DNA of 64,000 nucleotides from an uncultured Bacilli bacterium (GTDB lineage Bacteria > Bacillota_I > Bacilli_A > RF39 > UBA660), in assembly GCA_934177545.1 (NCBI GenBank), contig CAKPPI010000001.1:1-64000 (forward strand), in the 5' to 3' direction. Within the stretch, counting starts at the first letter, position 1; each line of letters opens with the position of its first letter. Position numbers and translations under genes: made by a program. This document shows positions 34,953 to 44,074 of the stretch, piece by piece. The notes below the pieces were generated by a model, which was not told the origin of the DNA, made no database searches, and saw nothing but the letters and a program-made list of their open reading frames with translations.

Positions 34953-35549
34953 ATGAGTGATTTAAAAAGAAAGTATGAAGAACTAGAAAATCAAAGAGAA
35001 AAAACTATAGAAGAGTTGAACCAACTTGAGGAAGATGACAGGGTAAAAAGATACGTTGAATTACAAAGTAAAAATGAAGCTTTATATAATAAACAAATTG
35101 CTCTGTATCAAGAATTAAAAAAGGAAGAATATAGTTCTTGTAATCATATATTAGTATACTCAGAGATAGATTATGATAGATATGAAGGACGTTCACATAA
35201 AAGCTGTGGGTGTATAAAATGTGGCTTAGACGGAAGTGTTTCTAGTCAAAGTAGAGAATATCTTCCATTTTCTCAAAAAATAATGTATGATTATCTTCGT
35301 AAAAATTATCTTAGAGGTAAGGAGACAAACATTACTTGTGATTTAGATCTAGCACATGCAATATATTCTAAAGTAAAAGAAGTGCATCCTGATATAGATG
35401 ATGATACAGCTATTGGATATTTTGAAATAGCTCTAAATAATATAAGAAACACTAAAGTAAGTGAAGAAAGAAAAACTAATAGAGCAAAAAGATTATCACT
35501 AGGTCCTAAATTTAAAAATTGGAATGCTAGTGACGTACACCATGGATAA
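34953..35549 (+). CDS. Unknown protein with N-terminal coiled coil and Cys/His cluster
   Basis: 198 residues, no signal or membrane segment. Residues 1-60 are a charged coiled coil; residues about 63-95 contain CNH, then CGC and KCGL, a possible zinc-binding knuckle. The C-terminal half is mixed and ends in a basic stretch. GGGAGGG precedes the ATG, and a terminator follows. No family or function is recognised. It could bind nucleic acid or protein through the metal knuckle; this is a guess from composition. Confidence 0.6.
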   Translation: MSDLKRKYEELENQREKTIEELNQLEEDDRVKRYVELQSKNEALYNKQIALYQELKKEEYSSCNHILVYSEIDYDRYEGRSHKSCGCIKCGLDGSVSSQSREYLPFSQKIMYDYLRKNYLRGKETNITCDLDLAHAIYSKVKEVHPDIDDDTAIGYFEIALNNIRNTKVSEERKTNRAKRLSLGPKFKNWNASDVHHG

Positions 35550-35564
35550 AAATGATTGTAATCT

Positions 35565-35592
35565 AAAAGTCTTGAACTATCAGGACTTTTTA
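35565..35592. terminator. Terminator, also usable by the convergent ftsW unit
   Basis: AAAAGTC (35565-35571) pairs with GACTTTT (35584-35590) with T and A flanks on each side. Confidence 0.8.
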
Positions 35593-35636
35593 GTTTAACA
35601 AAAAGTTGCTTGATTTGTTAGAAATTGAGTAATAAA

Positions 35637-36722
35637 TCATTTATCTTTTGCAATACTTAACAATATTCCAATGGATGCTGTACTGATTAATAAACTACTA
35701 CCGCCATAAGAAAGAAAGGGTAAAGTGACTCCAGTTACAGGAATCAGTCCAACAACCACTGCTAGATTCATTGAAGCTTGAAATAACATTTGAAAAGCTA
35801 TACCAAATGACAAATATTTAGCAAATAGATTTTTAGCATTTAAAGAAATCTTTAAGGAAAAATAGAATAGAAGAAAAAATAGAGTACAGACAAATATACA
35901 ACCAACAACCCCAAACTCTTCGCAAACAATAGAAAAGATAAAGTCTGTTTGTGGTTCAGGTAGATAAAAGTGCTTTTGTCTAGAATTTAAAAATCCTTGT
36001 CCAAGAAGTCCACCAGGGCCAATGGCATACATTGATTGAATCATTTGAAAACCAGTTCCTAATGGATCTTTCCAGGGATTAATAAAAGAAGTTATTCTAT
36101 TCATTCGATAAGGGGCAATAGCAATTAAAAGACAAGTACCAATAACACCTAAAACAAAAGCTCCATAGAAAAATTTCATATCAAGACCAGCAATAAATAA
36201 AAGTGCAATAATACTAACCATTAGGACAAGACCAGTACCAAGGTCTGGTTGTAACATAATAAGACCAAAGGCTAGAAAAGTAACACCAAGAATTGGTAAT
36301 ATACCTTTCTTTAAATCCTTTAAATACTTATCCGAATTATTTAAATATTTACTAGTAAAAATAATAAGACCAAGTTTAGCTGCTTCACTAGGTTGTATAC
36401 CAAAAGGACCAATTCCAAACCAACTTCTACTACCATTTCTAACACTTCCAATAAAAGGTACTAAAACTAAAATTAATAATAAAAAGCAAATACCTAAAAT
36501 GATATTTGCCTTTTTGTAATAGATTTTATAATCTATCTTAGAAATAAAATTCATTAGTATAAGTCCTGCTACTGTAAATAATGCTTGTTGTTTCACATAG
36601 TGGAAACTATCATGAAACTTATATTCTGCCCAAATATTACTAGCAGAATAAATCATTACGAGTCCAAATATTAGTAAGAGTATTACGGTGATTAGTAAAG
36701 GCAAATCAAACCGTTTTTTCAA
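35637..36722 (-). CDS. ftsW: FtsW/SpoVE/RodA-family peptidoglycan glycosyltransferase
   Basis: SEDS-family lipid-II polymerase with about ten membrane segments, 361 residues. Family blocks are GSRSWFGIGPFGIQPSEAAKL, LMLQPDLGTG-type LQPDLGTGLVL, and SRQKHFYLPEPQTDFIFSIVCEE. It makes glycan strands with a partner penicillin-binding protein not found here. Its position directly after mraY matches ftsW/spoVE in dcw clusters, but FtsW, SpoVE and RodA cannot be told apart with certainty. Transcribed with mraY from 37753-37781. Confidence 0.9.
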   Translation of the reverse strand: MKKRFDLPLLITVILLLIFGLVMIYSASNIWAEYKFHDSFHYVKQQALFTVAGLILMNFISKIDYKIYYKKANIILGICFLLLILVLVPFIGSVRNGSRSWFGIGPFGIQPSEAAKLGLIIFTSKYLNNSDKYLKDLKKGILPILGVTFLAFGLIMLQPDLGTGLVLMVSIIALLFIAGLDMKFFYGAFVLGVIGTCLLIAIAPYRMNRITSFINPWKDPLGTGFQMIQSMYAIGPGGLLGQGFLNSRQKHFYLPEPQTDFIFSIVCEEFGVVGCIFVCTLFFLLFYFSLKISLNAKNLFAKYLSFGIAFQMLFQASMNLAVVVGLIPVTGVTLPFLSYGGSSLLISTASIGILLSIAKDK

Positions 36723-36740
36723 AAGAAAATTATCTCCTTT

Positions 36741-37721
36741 CTATAACCAAACTCCAAATAAGATACCTAACATAGCAAGAATAAGACCAAATGTACAGAA
36801 TAACTTAACTATATCTGTTTCACTCCAACCAAGTTTTTCAAAATGGTGATGAAGTGGCGTCATTAAAAATAACTTATGATGAAATAATTTTACCCAAATA
36901 ACTTGTAAAATAACTGATAATGTTTCAATTACAAATACTAAAGCTACGACAAGTAAAGTTAATTCTCTATGCGTTAAAATAGCAACTGCTCCCATAACTC
37001 CACCTAAAGCTAAGCTTCCGGTGTCTCCCATAAATATTTTGGCAGGATGGGTATTGTAGACTAAAAAACCAATAAGCGAACCAACTAGTACTAAACAAAA
37101 TATTCCAATATCTTCAAAGCCAACCATGAATGAAATTAAAGCAAAAGCTATAAAAGCAATAGCTGATAAGCTACCAGCTAGTCCATCTAATCCATCCGTT
37201 AAATTAACGGCATTACTAGAACCAATTAAGATTAAAAGAATAAATAGACCATAGAGCCATTTCATTTCAATATCAATATGAAGTGTACCTACTACCCATG
37301 ATGTCTGTCCTCCATTTTTCATATAGATATAGAAAAAAATAGTAGAAATAATAATTTGTCCAAATAGCTTTTGATAAGTTGTTAATCCTTCATTATTATG
37401 TTTTCTAAGTGATAAAAAGTCATCTAAGAAACCAATAATAGCAAAGCCACAAAATACTAATAAAACAATAGCTAAGTTATCGGTATAGGAGACCTTTCCT
37501 AAAAATAATAAAGCTAGCATAATAAGAACTGTTGGTAAGATGAAAATAATTCCACCCATCGTTGGAGTACCAGCTTTCTTTCTATGACTTTCTCCAACAT
37601 AAACACTAATTGTTTGGCCTACATGTAGCTTTTTTAGAATAGGTACTAAAATAAGACCTAGACAGACGCTAAATAAAAAGCCAATCATGACAGCAAAGAC
37701 TGCCTTTGTTAATAATAACAC
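36741..37721 (-). CDS. mraY: Phospho-N-acetylmuramoyl-pentapeptide transferase
   Basis: Makes lipid I by moving phospho-MurNAc-pentapeptide to undecaprenyl phosphate. 326 residues, about ten membrane segments. Family blocks are KKAGTPTMGGIIF, the metal/active-site NLTDGLDGLAG, FMGDTGSLALGG and the loop MTPLHHHFEKLGWSE. A GTG start is used, with GGGAGAG 11 bases upstream; the next in-frame ATG (codon 12) has no ribosome site. Leads a two-gene unit with ftsW. UppP at 42488 supplies its lipid carrier. Confidence 0.96.
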   Translation of the reverse strand: MLLLTKAVFAVMIGFLFSVCLGLILVPILKKLHVGQTISVYVGESHRKKAGTPTMGGIIFILPTVLIMLALLFLGKVSYTDNLAIVLLVFCGFAIIGFLDDFLSLRKHNNEGLTTYQKLFGQIIISTIFFYIYMKNGGQTSWVVGTLHIDIEMKWLYGLFILLILIGSSNAVNLTDGLDGLAGSLSAIAFIAFALISFMVGFEDIGIFCLVLVGSLIGFLVYNTHPAKIFMGDTGSLALGGVMGAVAILTHRELTLLVVALVFVIETLSVILQVIWVKLFHHKLFLMTPLHHHFEKLGWSETDIVKLFCTFGLILAMLGILFGVWL

Positions 37722-37752
37722 TTTTTTATCACTCTCCCGTTTCTTCCTTTGT

Positions 37753-37781
37753 ATTATAACATACTAGATATATTCTTTTAA
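37753..37781 (-). promoter_or_regulatory. mraY-ftsW promoter
   Basis: On the minus strand TATAAT (37753-37758) with TGT upstream as extended -10; the -35 (TTAAAA, 37776-37781) is weak. Confidence 0.65.
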
Positions 37782-37853
37782 GCTTTTTTTCTAAATTTAC
37801 TTATCCCTTGACATATTACTTTTCATTTAAGTCTATGAAAAACTTAAAAAAAC

Positions 37854-37882
37854 TTTCCATTTAATTAGAAATAACTTATAAT
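37854..37882 (+). promoter_or_regulatory. Promoter of the metallopeptidase gene
   Basis: TTTCCA (37854-37859), a 17-base spacer and TATAAT (37877-37882). A TTGACA at 37808 has no -10 at the right distance. Confidence 0.6.
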
Positions 37883-37902
37883 AATTAGCTAAGAGGTAGA
37901 CC

Positions 37903-39057
37903 ATGATAAAATTAAATGATAATTATAGAAGTATATATACTAAGATAGAAGAATTAGAAAATCATTTTATTGATTGCAAAAAACCACTAGATAGTGAAGC
38001 ATATGTTAAAATGTATGAAACTCTTCTAATGATATATATGGGATTAGATAAAGAATATAGTCCAAATACAAAACTATATAGAAATAAATTTGTTCATTTT
38101 TCATCAGTAGATAAAGATAATTCTATTCAGAAGAAAAGTATGGAAGAGTTAATCAATAATAAAGACAGTCATAGTAAATTAATACTTGATTTTATTGATG
38201 ATATTAATGAGATAATAAATGAATACTTGATATTACATAATGATGAATTAGATAGTAAAGGACTTTCCTATATAAGTCCAAAAGAGCAGGAAGAAATATT
38301 AGAAGCTTATTTTGATAGTGAAGGTATGGAACTTAAAGATTTATTTGTTGAGTGTCAAAGAAATGGTTCTATATATAAGATGCCTGATTCTTTTTTAAGT
38401 ATGATAATGTCAATTGGAGCTACAATTTATAATCCATTAGGAAATGAAAAATTAGTGTTTTTAGCAGAAACAGAAAATAAAATAGGGGAACTTAGTACAA
38501 TAGTTCATGAGTTTGGTCATGTTTTAGATCTTTCTACTTATAACAGTACTCATTCTAATAGTATGACTAGTCTTTATTTTCAAACATCACCTTATATTGA
38601 GGTTAATTCTACTTATCAAGAATATAAGTTTTATGAGTATTTATTAAAGAACAATATTTATAAAGATGATACTAAGGCTTTCTTGGCAGATAGTGTTGTA
38701 ACTTATTTAGAAGGCTTATCAGTATTAGCACTAGTAGGATTTATTGATTCTAAACTATTAAGAAAACATAAAGGAGTTTTATCTAGTAAAGAAATAACTG
38801 ATTCTGTTAGACAAGAGACAGGGGTATCTTTAGATATGTCTTTATGCAATAATTTCATTGATATGAGGTCAGCTCTTGAGTATAGTTATGGTATGATGAT
38901 TGCATTTTCTATGTTAGATGATAAAACACTATATGATAAGTTTCAAATGATAAGAGCCCCATATTTTGATAAAGGCAAATTAGATAGTATTGGACTTGAC
39001 GATGATAAAATATCTAAAGTAATGGTTAAAAAGATGACAAATTATTTCAAAAAATAA
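37903..39057 (+). CDS. Zinc metallopeptidase-like protein (HEFGH, M3-like)
   Basis: 384 residues, no signal peptide. The zinc motif VHEFGHVLD (H202, E203, H206) is followed 25-30 residues later by SPYIEVNSTYQEYKFYEYLL, whose Glu residues are good candidates for the third ligand, as in M3 oligopeptidases. It is much shorter than PepF (596 aa) encoded at 55695, and the N-terminal helical part is reduced. A cytosolic oligopeptidase role is inferred. The promoter of the His T-box overlaps its 3' end. Confidence 0.75.
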   Translation: MIKLNDNYRSIYTKIEELENHFIDCKKPLDSEAYVKMYETLLMIYMGLDKEYSPNTKLYRNKFVHFSSVDKDNSIQKKSMEELINNKDSHSKLILDFIDDINEIINEYLILHNDELDSKGLSYISPKEQEEILEAYFDSEGMELKDLFVECQRNGSIYKMPDSFLSMIMSIGATIYNPLGNEKLVFLAETENKIGELSTIVHEFGHVLDLSTYNSTHSNSMTSLYFQTSPYIEVNSTYQEYKFYEYLLKNNIYKDDTKAFLADSVVTYLEGLSVLALVGFIDSKLLRKHKGVLSSKEITDSVRQETGVSLDMSLCNNFIDMRSALEYSYGMMIAFSMLDDKTLYDKFQMIRAPYFDKGKLDSIGLDDDKISKVMVKKMTNYFKK

Positions 39058-39058
39058 A

Positions 39059-39087
39059 TTGCTAATTATAATTAAATGTTATATAAT
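39059..39087 (+). promoter_or_regulatory. hisS-aspS promoter
   Basis: TTGCTA (39059-39064), a 17-base spacer and TATAAT (39082-39087). Confidence 0.7.
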
Positions 39088-39093
39088 AAGCTT

Positions 39094-39281
39094 ATCTTCT
39101 TTGGAAAGAGTATATTTTTAATTCTATTTAGAGAAAGTATGGCTGGTGAAAATACTTATAGAAAAGAAAATAGAAGACATCCATTTAAAAAAAGAAGCGT
39201 TAAACCACGATATGGTTATTTAGAGTATAAACTAAGGTGGCACCACAGGAAAACCTGTCCTTAATAAGTGTCATCTTTTTA
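39094..39281 (+). promoter_or_regulatory. T-box leader (histidine) of hisS-aspS
   Basis: Stem I has AAGAGTA, AGAGA, and the apical GGCTGGTGAAAA (39141-39152); TTCTATTT pairs with AAATAGAA and CTTCTTT with AAAGAAG. Between them lies CAT (39178-39180), a His codon, as specifier. The T-box core GGTGGCACCACAGG is at 39237-39250. Terminator arms are AAGGTGGCAC (39235-39244) and GTGTCATCTT (39268-39277), followed by Ts. It should respond to uncharged tRNA-His. Confidence 0.9.
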
Positions 39282-39298
39282 TTTTAAGGAGGAATATT

Positions 39299-40645
39299 AT
39301 GATACAAAGACCAAAAGGAACTAATGATATTTATGGAAGGGAAGCTAAGATTTGGAAATGTGTAGAAGCAGTAATTGATCAAGTTATGGAAAAGTATAAC
39401 TATAACTATATAAGAACACCTATCTTTGAATCTAGTGAATTATTTCATAGAGGAATAGGAGAAACTACTGATATTGTTACCAAAGAAACCTATGACTTTG
39501 TAGATAGAGGAGATAGACATCTTTCTTTAAGACCAGAAGGTACAGCTGGAGTTTGTAGAAGTTATATTGAAAACAAAATGTATGGAGATGCCAATCAACC
39601 AGTTAAAGTTTATTATAATGGAACCATGTATCGTTATGAAAGACCACAATCTGGAAGAGATAGAGAATTAACTCAGTTTGGTATGGAGATCCTTGGAAGT
39701 GATGATCCACTAAGTGATGCAGAAATAATATCAGCAGCTGTAAATATCTACAAACTATTAGGATTAAAAGAAATAAAAGTTAATATTAATAGTTTAGGAG
39801 ATACTGCTTCTCGTAATACTTATCGTGAAGCTTTAGTTGAATACTTTAGACCACATATTGATGAGTTTTGTGATGACTGTAAGGAAAGATTTTTAAAAAA
39901 TCCTCTTAGAATATTAGATTGTAAAGTAGATGCTGATAATGAAATATTAAAGAATGCTCCTAAGACAATTGATTATTTAAATGAAGAATCAAAAGAAAGA
40001 TTTGAAAAAGTAAAAGACTATCTTGATATTATGCAAATAGATTATGAAGTTAATCCAAGTATTGTTAGAGGACTTGATTATTACAATCATACAGTCTTTG
40101 AAATAGAAGCAAAAGTAAAAGGCTTTGGAGCTAATAATGTTATAGGAGCAGGGGGAAGATATAATGGTCTAGTTAAAGAATTAGGTGGACCAGAAACACC
40201 ATGTATTGGTTTTGCTTCAGGTATTGGTCGTTTAGTAATGGCTCTAGAGCTTGAACAAGCTAAATTACCAATTGTAGATAGTATTGACTTATTCTTAATG
40301 TATGTTAATGAAGATGAGAAAAAGTATGCTGTTTATCTAGCACAAGAATTAAGAATGGCTGGCTTTATCGTTGAGACTGAATACACTGGAAGAAGTTTGA
40401 AAGGACAATTTAAGCAAGCTGATAGATTAAATAGTAAATTCTTAGTAATACTTAATAGTGAAGATTTAAATAATAATGAAGTAAAAGTTAAAAATAATAA
40501 GACTAAAGAAGAAGAAATAATTAGTTTAGATGCTTTAATTTACTATTTAGATGAAAAATTAACTATTGATAGTGATGATTGTGACTGTGATCATGAATGC
40601 AACGGTGAATGTGGTCATGATGGATGTCACTGTAAGGATGAATAG
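39299..40645 (+). CDS. hisS: Histidyl-tRNA synthetase with Cys/His-rich tail
   Basis: Class II synthetase, 448 residues. Motifs include RGIGETTDIVTKETY, LSLRPEGTAG, RYERPQSGRDRELTQFG, RGLDYYNHTVFE and GGGRYNGL, then an anticodon domain. After the normal end there is an extension with six Cys and three His in its last 21 residues (C428, C430, H432, C434, C438, H440, C443, H444, C445), unlike ordinary HisRS. A metal-binding or storage role for the tail is inferred. aspS follows; the hisS-aspS order is typical of Firmicutes. Confidence 0.96.
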   Translation: MIQRPKGTNDIYGREAKIWKCVEAVIDQVMEKYNYNYIRTPIFESSELFHRGIGETTDIVTKETYDFVDRGDRHLSLRPEGTAGVCRSYIENKMYGDANQPVKVYYNGTMYRYERPQSGRDRELTQFGMEILGSDDPLSDAEIISAAVNIYKLLGLKEIKVNINSLGDTASRNTYREALVEYFRPHIDEFCDDCKERFLKNPLRILDCKVDADNEILKNAPKTIDYLNEESKERFEKVKDYLDIMQIDYEVNPSIVRGLDYYNHTVFEIEAKVKGFGANNVIGAGGRYNGLVKELGGPETPCIGFASGIGRLVMALELEQAKLPIVDSIDLFLMYVNEDEKKYAVYLAQELRMAGFIVETEYTGRSLKGQFKQADRLNSKFLVILNSEDLNNNEVKVKNNKTKEEEIISLDALIYYLDEKLTIDSDDCDCDHECNGECGHDGCHCKDE

Positions 40646-40657
40646 GAAGTGTTAAAT

Positions 40658-42403
40658 ATGAAAACAATAGAAAATAATAGTTTAAGATTAACTGATAAAG
40701 ATAAAGAAGTAACTCTATATGGTTGGGTACAAAAGAAACGTGACTTAGGAGGAGTATGCTTTATTGATCTTCGTGATAGAAGTGGTATAGTTCAATTAGT
40801 AGCTCGTGAAGGAGATACTTATACTCTTGCTAGTAATCTAAAGAATGAATCTGTCTTAAAAGTAGAAGGTATTGTTAAAGAAAGAGAATCTAAAAACAAA
40901 AATATAGCTACTGGAGATGTTGAAGTTGAATTAACTAATATTGAACTACTAAATTCTTCAAGAGATTTACCTTTTGAAATAGCAAATGATACCACTGCCT
41001 TAGAAGATACTAGACTAAAGTATCGTTATCTTGATCTTAGAAGAAGTAACTTAAAAGACAATTTAATAACTCGTCATAAGATTACGCTTGCTATTAGAAA
41101 CTTCTTAGATAGTAAAGGCTTTATTGAAGTAGAAACTCCAGTACTTTGTAAATCAACTCCAGAAGGAGCAAGAGACTATTTAGTACCTAGTAGAGTAAAT
41201 AAAGGAAAGTTTTATGCTCTTCCTCAATCACCTCAATTATTTAAACAATTATTAATGGTAGGTGGTATGGAAAAATACTTTCAAATAGCAAAGTGTTTTC
41301 GTGATGAAGACTTAAGAAGTGATAGACAACCAGAGTTTACGCAAGTCGATATGGAAATGAGTTTCGTTAATGAAGAAGATGTAATGAGTATGACTGAAAA
41401 GTTAATTGCTCATGTCTTTAAAGAAATTAAAGGAATAGAAATTGAATTACCACTTAAGAGAATGGAATATGATGATGCTATGAAGTATTATGGCTCTGAT
41501 AAACCAGACTTAAGATTTGATATGAAAATAACTGATGTTAAAGATATATTTAAAGATAGTGAATTTAAAGTATTTTCAAATGCACTTGATGAGAAAAGTA
41601 CTATCGCTTGTATAAAAGTAGATGATAATGCAACGTATTTTTCTAGAAAGAAAACTGATGAGTTAACTGAATTTGTAAAAATTTATAAAGCAAAAGGTCT
41701 TCCATTTGTAAAATATGAAAATAAAGAGTTTACTGGTGGTATTAGTAAATTCTTAAGTGATAAAGAAAAAGAAGAGTTAGTTAAAAAACTAGAACTTAAA
41801 GATAATGATATCTTATTCTTTGGAGCTGATAACAAAATGATAGTTTATCAGACATTAGGTGCTTTAAGATGTAAATTAGCTCGTGACTTAGACCTTATCA
41901 AAAAAGGTGATTACAAATTATTATGGGTTACTAAATTTCCATCATTTGAGTGGAGTGAAGAAGAAAATAGATTTGTTGCTTGTCATCATCCATTTACAGC
42001 ACCACTTGACAGTGATGTAGATAAACTTTTAACTGATAAAGCACATTGCTACTCTAAAGCTTATGATATTGTTATTAATGGCTATGAAGCGGGTGGTGGA
42101 TCTATTCGTATCCATAATGAAGAAGTTCAAGAGAAAATGTTTGAAGCTTTAGAATTAACTAAAGAAGATATTGATGAGAAGTTTGGTTTCTTTGTTGAAG
42201 CTTTGAAATATGGAACACCACCTCATGGTGGACTTGCTATTGGACTAGATCGTCTTACTATGTTATTAACTGAAACTGATAACATTCGTGATGTAATAGC
42301 TTTTCCGAAGACTGCTAGTGCTAGTTGTTTGATGAGTGAAGCTCCTAATAAGGTTGCTAAAAAACAACTTGAAGATTTAGGTGTAAAATTAGAAAAAGAA
42401 TAA
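40658..42403 (+). CDS. aspS: Aspartyl-tRNA synthetase 1 (discriminating type)
   Basis: Class II synthetase for Asp, about 581 residues from ATG 40658 (AGGAAG 8 bases upstream). The anticodon OB fold carries [16 protein letters not shown]; Leu in RDLGG is the residue found in tRNA-Asp-specific enzymes. Next come the catalytic blocks [29 protein letters not shown] and the GAD insertion, then [13 protein letters not shown]. It is the second gene of the His T-box unit and ends in a terminator. A second AspRS with RDHGG is encoded at 62670. Confidence 0.96.
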   Translation: MKTIENNSLRLTDKDKEVTLYGWVQKKRDLGGVCFIDLRDRSGIVQLVAREGDTYTLASNLKNESVLKVEGIVKERESKNKNIATGDVEVELTNIELLNSSRDLPFEIANDTTALEDTRLKYRYLDLRRSNLKDNLITRHKITLAIRNFLDSKGFIEVETPVLCKSTPEGARDYLVPSRVNKGKFYALPQSPQLFKQLLMVGGMEKYFQIAKCFRDEDLRSDRQPEFTQVDMEMSFVNEEDVMSMTEKLIAHVFKEIKGIEIELPLKRMEYDDAMKYYGSDKPDLRFDMKITDVKDIFKDSEFKVFSNALDEKSTIACIKVDDNATYFSRKKTDELTEFVKIYKAKGLPFVKYENKEFTGGISKFLSDKEKEELVKKLELKDNDILFFGADNKMIVYQTLGALRCKLARDLDLIKKGDYKLLWVTKFPSFEWSEEENRFVACHHPFTAPLDSDVDKLLTDKAHCYSKAYDIVINGYEAGGGSIRIHNEEVQEKMFEALELTKEDIDEKFGFFVEALKYGTPPHGGLAIGLDRLTMLLTETDNIRDVIAFPKTASASCLMSEAPNKVAKKQLEDLGVKLEKE

Positions 42404-42412
42404 TAACTATCA

Positions 42413-42442
42413 AGAAAGTTTCAGAAGTTAGGCTTTCTTTTT
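42413..42442 (+). terminator. Terminator after aspS
   Basis: AAGAAAG pairs with CTTTCTT, followed by T-rich sequence. Confidence 0.8.
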
Positions 42443-42453
42443 CTTTGGTATTT

Positions 42454-42462
42454 TGTTATAAT
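42454..42462 (+). promoter_or_regulatory. uppP promoter (extended -10)
   Basis: TGTTATAAT is a TGN + TATAAT element 25 bases before the start; the -35 is weak. Confidence 0.6.
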
Positions 42463-42487
42463 CTTATTTAGAAAAGAGGTATTAATT

Positions 42488-43309
42488 ATGAATCATATTA
42501 TTGCAGCCGTTATATTAGGCATAGTTCAAGGTATAGCTGAGTTCTTACCAATTTCTTCAAGTGCACATTTAATTATTTTTAGGGATGTGTTTGGTATTGG
42601 AAAAGGTATGGGTAGTGAACTTGCGTTATGTTTTGATCTTGCTCTTCATCTTGGAACTTTACTTGCTATTGCTGTATTTTTCTTTAAAGACTTTTTAAAT
42701 ATGGTAGTAAAAGGTTTTACTAAAGGCGTAAAAGATAAGGAAGGAAAACTTTTCTTTGAGATAATTGTAGCAACTATTCCGGCTGCTATTGCTGGAGTAT
42801 TATTTGAAGATGTTATAGAAAACGCTATTAGAACTAATTACTACTTAATAGCCATTGCTTTAATTGTTATGGGAATAATTATTTATTTAGTTGATAAGAA
42901 TTCTAAACAAGTTAAAAAGGTGGGTGATTTATCATTTAAAGATGCATTTTTAATTGGTTGTAGTCAAGTATTTGCTTTAATTCCAGGATTTAGTAGAAGC
43001 GGCACTACTATTGCTTGTGCTAGAGCTTTAAAAGTAAATAGAGAAGATGCTGCTAAGTTTTCTTTCTACTTATCAGCACCAGTTGTTCTAGGAGCTTGTC
43101 TATTACAATTTCTAAAAGGAGAAGCTGTTACTTTAATTGCTAGTAATTTAGCTATATTCTTAGTAGGAATAGTTATAGCTTTTATAACGGGAATTATCTG
43201 TATTAAGTTTTTATTACAATACTTAAAAAAACATGACTTTAAAGCTTTTATGATCTATCGTATCTTATTAGCACTTATCGTTATCTTATTAGTAACATTT
43301 AGGGGGTAG
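42488..43309 (+). CDS. uppP: Undecaprenyl-diphosphatase
   Basis: BacA-family integral membrane phosphatase, 273 residues, recycling undecaprenyl diphosphate to the monophosphate carrier used by MraY. Signature blocks EFLPISSSAHLI and FSRSGTT are intact, with about eight membrane segments. Overexpression in other species gives bacitracin resistance. It is followed 5 bases later by a ZIP-like gene and then a CmpB-like gene, likely one transcript. Confidence 0.96.
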   Translation: MNHIIAAVILGIVQGIAEFLPISSSAHLIIFRDVFGIGKGMGSELALCFDLALHLGTLLAIAVFFFKDFLNMVVKGFTKGVKDKEGKLFFEIIVATIPAAIAGVLFEDVIENAIRTNYYLIAIALIVMGIIIYLVDKNSKQVKKVGDLSFKDAFLIGCSQVFALIPGFSRSGTTIACARALKVNREDAAKFSFYLSAPVVLGACLLQFLKGEAVTLIASNLAIFLVGIVIAFITGIICIKFLLQYLKKHDFKAFMIYRILLALIVILLVTFRG

Positions 43310-43314
43310 ATATA

Positions 43315-44064
43315 ATGAGTAATACACTTTCATTATTTATTACTTTTCTATTAGGATTATTCTTAGTAGTTGGAATAATCTTTTCTTTCTTTCTAAAAAA
43401 GAAAAGAAAAGTTCTAGACTATATATTTTCACTAGCTTTTTCACTATTAATCATGTTAATGCTGTTTGATCTTTTAAAGGAAGCATTAGAAGTATTTGGC
43501 TTTGGAAAACTTTATCTATTTATAATCTTTTCTTTAATAGGTTTCTTAATATTTAAAGTACTTGATCACTTTATTCCAGATCATCATGATCATTTAAAAA
43601 CTAATAAAGAAGTTAGAGAAAATATTCATCATATTGGTCTACTTTCTATAATAGTATTAATTATTCATAATATAATAGAAGGAATGGCTATTTATTTTGT
43701 AACACTTTCTAATATGTCTTTAGGAGTGATGATGAGTATTGGTGTTGGTATTCATAATCTTCCTTTAGGAGTGATGATAGGTAGTGTGTATTATCAAAGT
43801 GATGCCAAAAAATCACTTCGCCTTCCCATGTTTCTTTTAAGTATTTCAACATTCCTAGGAGGCTTAATTCCTTATATGTTTGGTCTAACTAGTGCTAGTA
43901 ATACTTTTATGGGAATACTACTTTCTCTAGTACTTGGTATGTTATTTTACTTAGTATTCTTTGAATTACTACCTAAAGTTAAAGATACTAAGAATAAAAA
44001 TATGACTATCTATGGTTTAATAAGTGGAGTATTAATATTTTTACTTACCTTATTGTTTGATTAG
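43315..44064 (+). CDS. ZIP-family metal transporter, diverged
   Basis: 249 residues and about eight membrane segments. The metal motifs are HNIIEG (TM4) and HNLPLG (TM5); the second has lost the usual Glu (Leu-Gly in place of Glu-Gly), so ion choice may differ from the ZIP at 22346. The cytoplasmic loop has a His cluster (PDHHDH, later HH). It is sandwiched between uppP and a CmpB-like membrane protein and is probably co-transcribed with them. Confidence 0.85.
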   Translation: MSNTLSLFITFLLGLFLVVGIIFSFFLKKKRKVLDYIFSLAFSLLIMLMLFDLLKEALEVFGFGKLYLFIIFSLIGFLIFKVLDHFIPDHHDHLKTNKEVRENIHHIGLLSIIVLIIHNIIEGMAIYFVTLSNMSLGVMMSIGVGIHNLPLGVMIGSVYYQSDAKKSLRLPMFLLSISTFLGGLIPYMFGLTSASNTFMGILLSLVLGMLFYLVFFELLPKVKDTKNKNMTIYGLISGVLIFLLTLLFD

Positions 44065-44074
44065 GAGGTTTTAG

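Noticed and set aside
37808..37813. TTGACA as -35 of the metallopeptidase gene
   Set aside because: No -10 at 16-19 bases; the element at 37854-37882 fits better.
39076..39264. 62-codon plus-strand ORF upstream of hisS
   Set aside because: It lies wholly within the His T-box leader, whose stem I, T-box core and terminator explain the sequence; there is no ribosome site.
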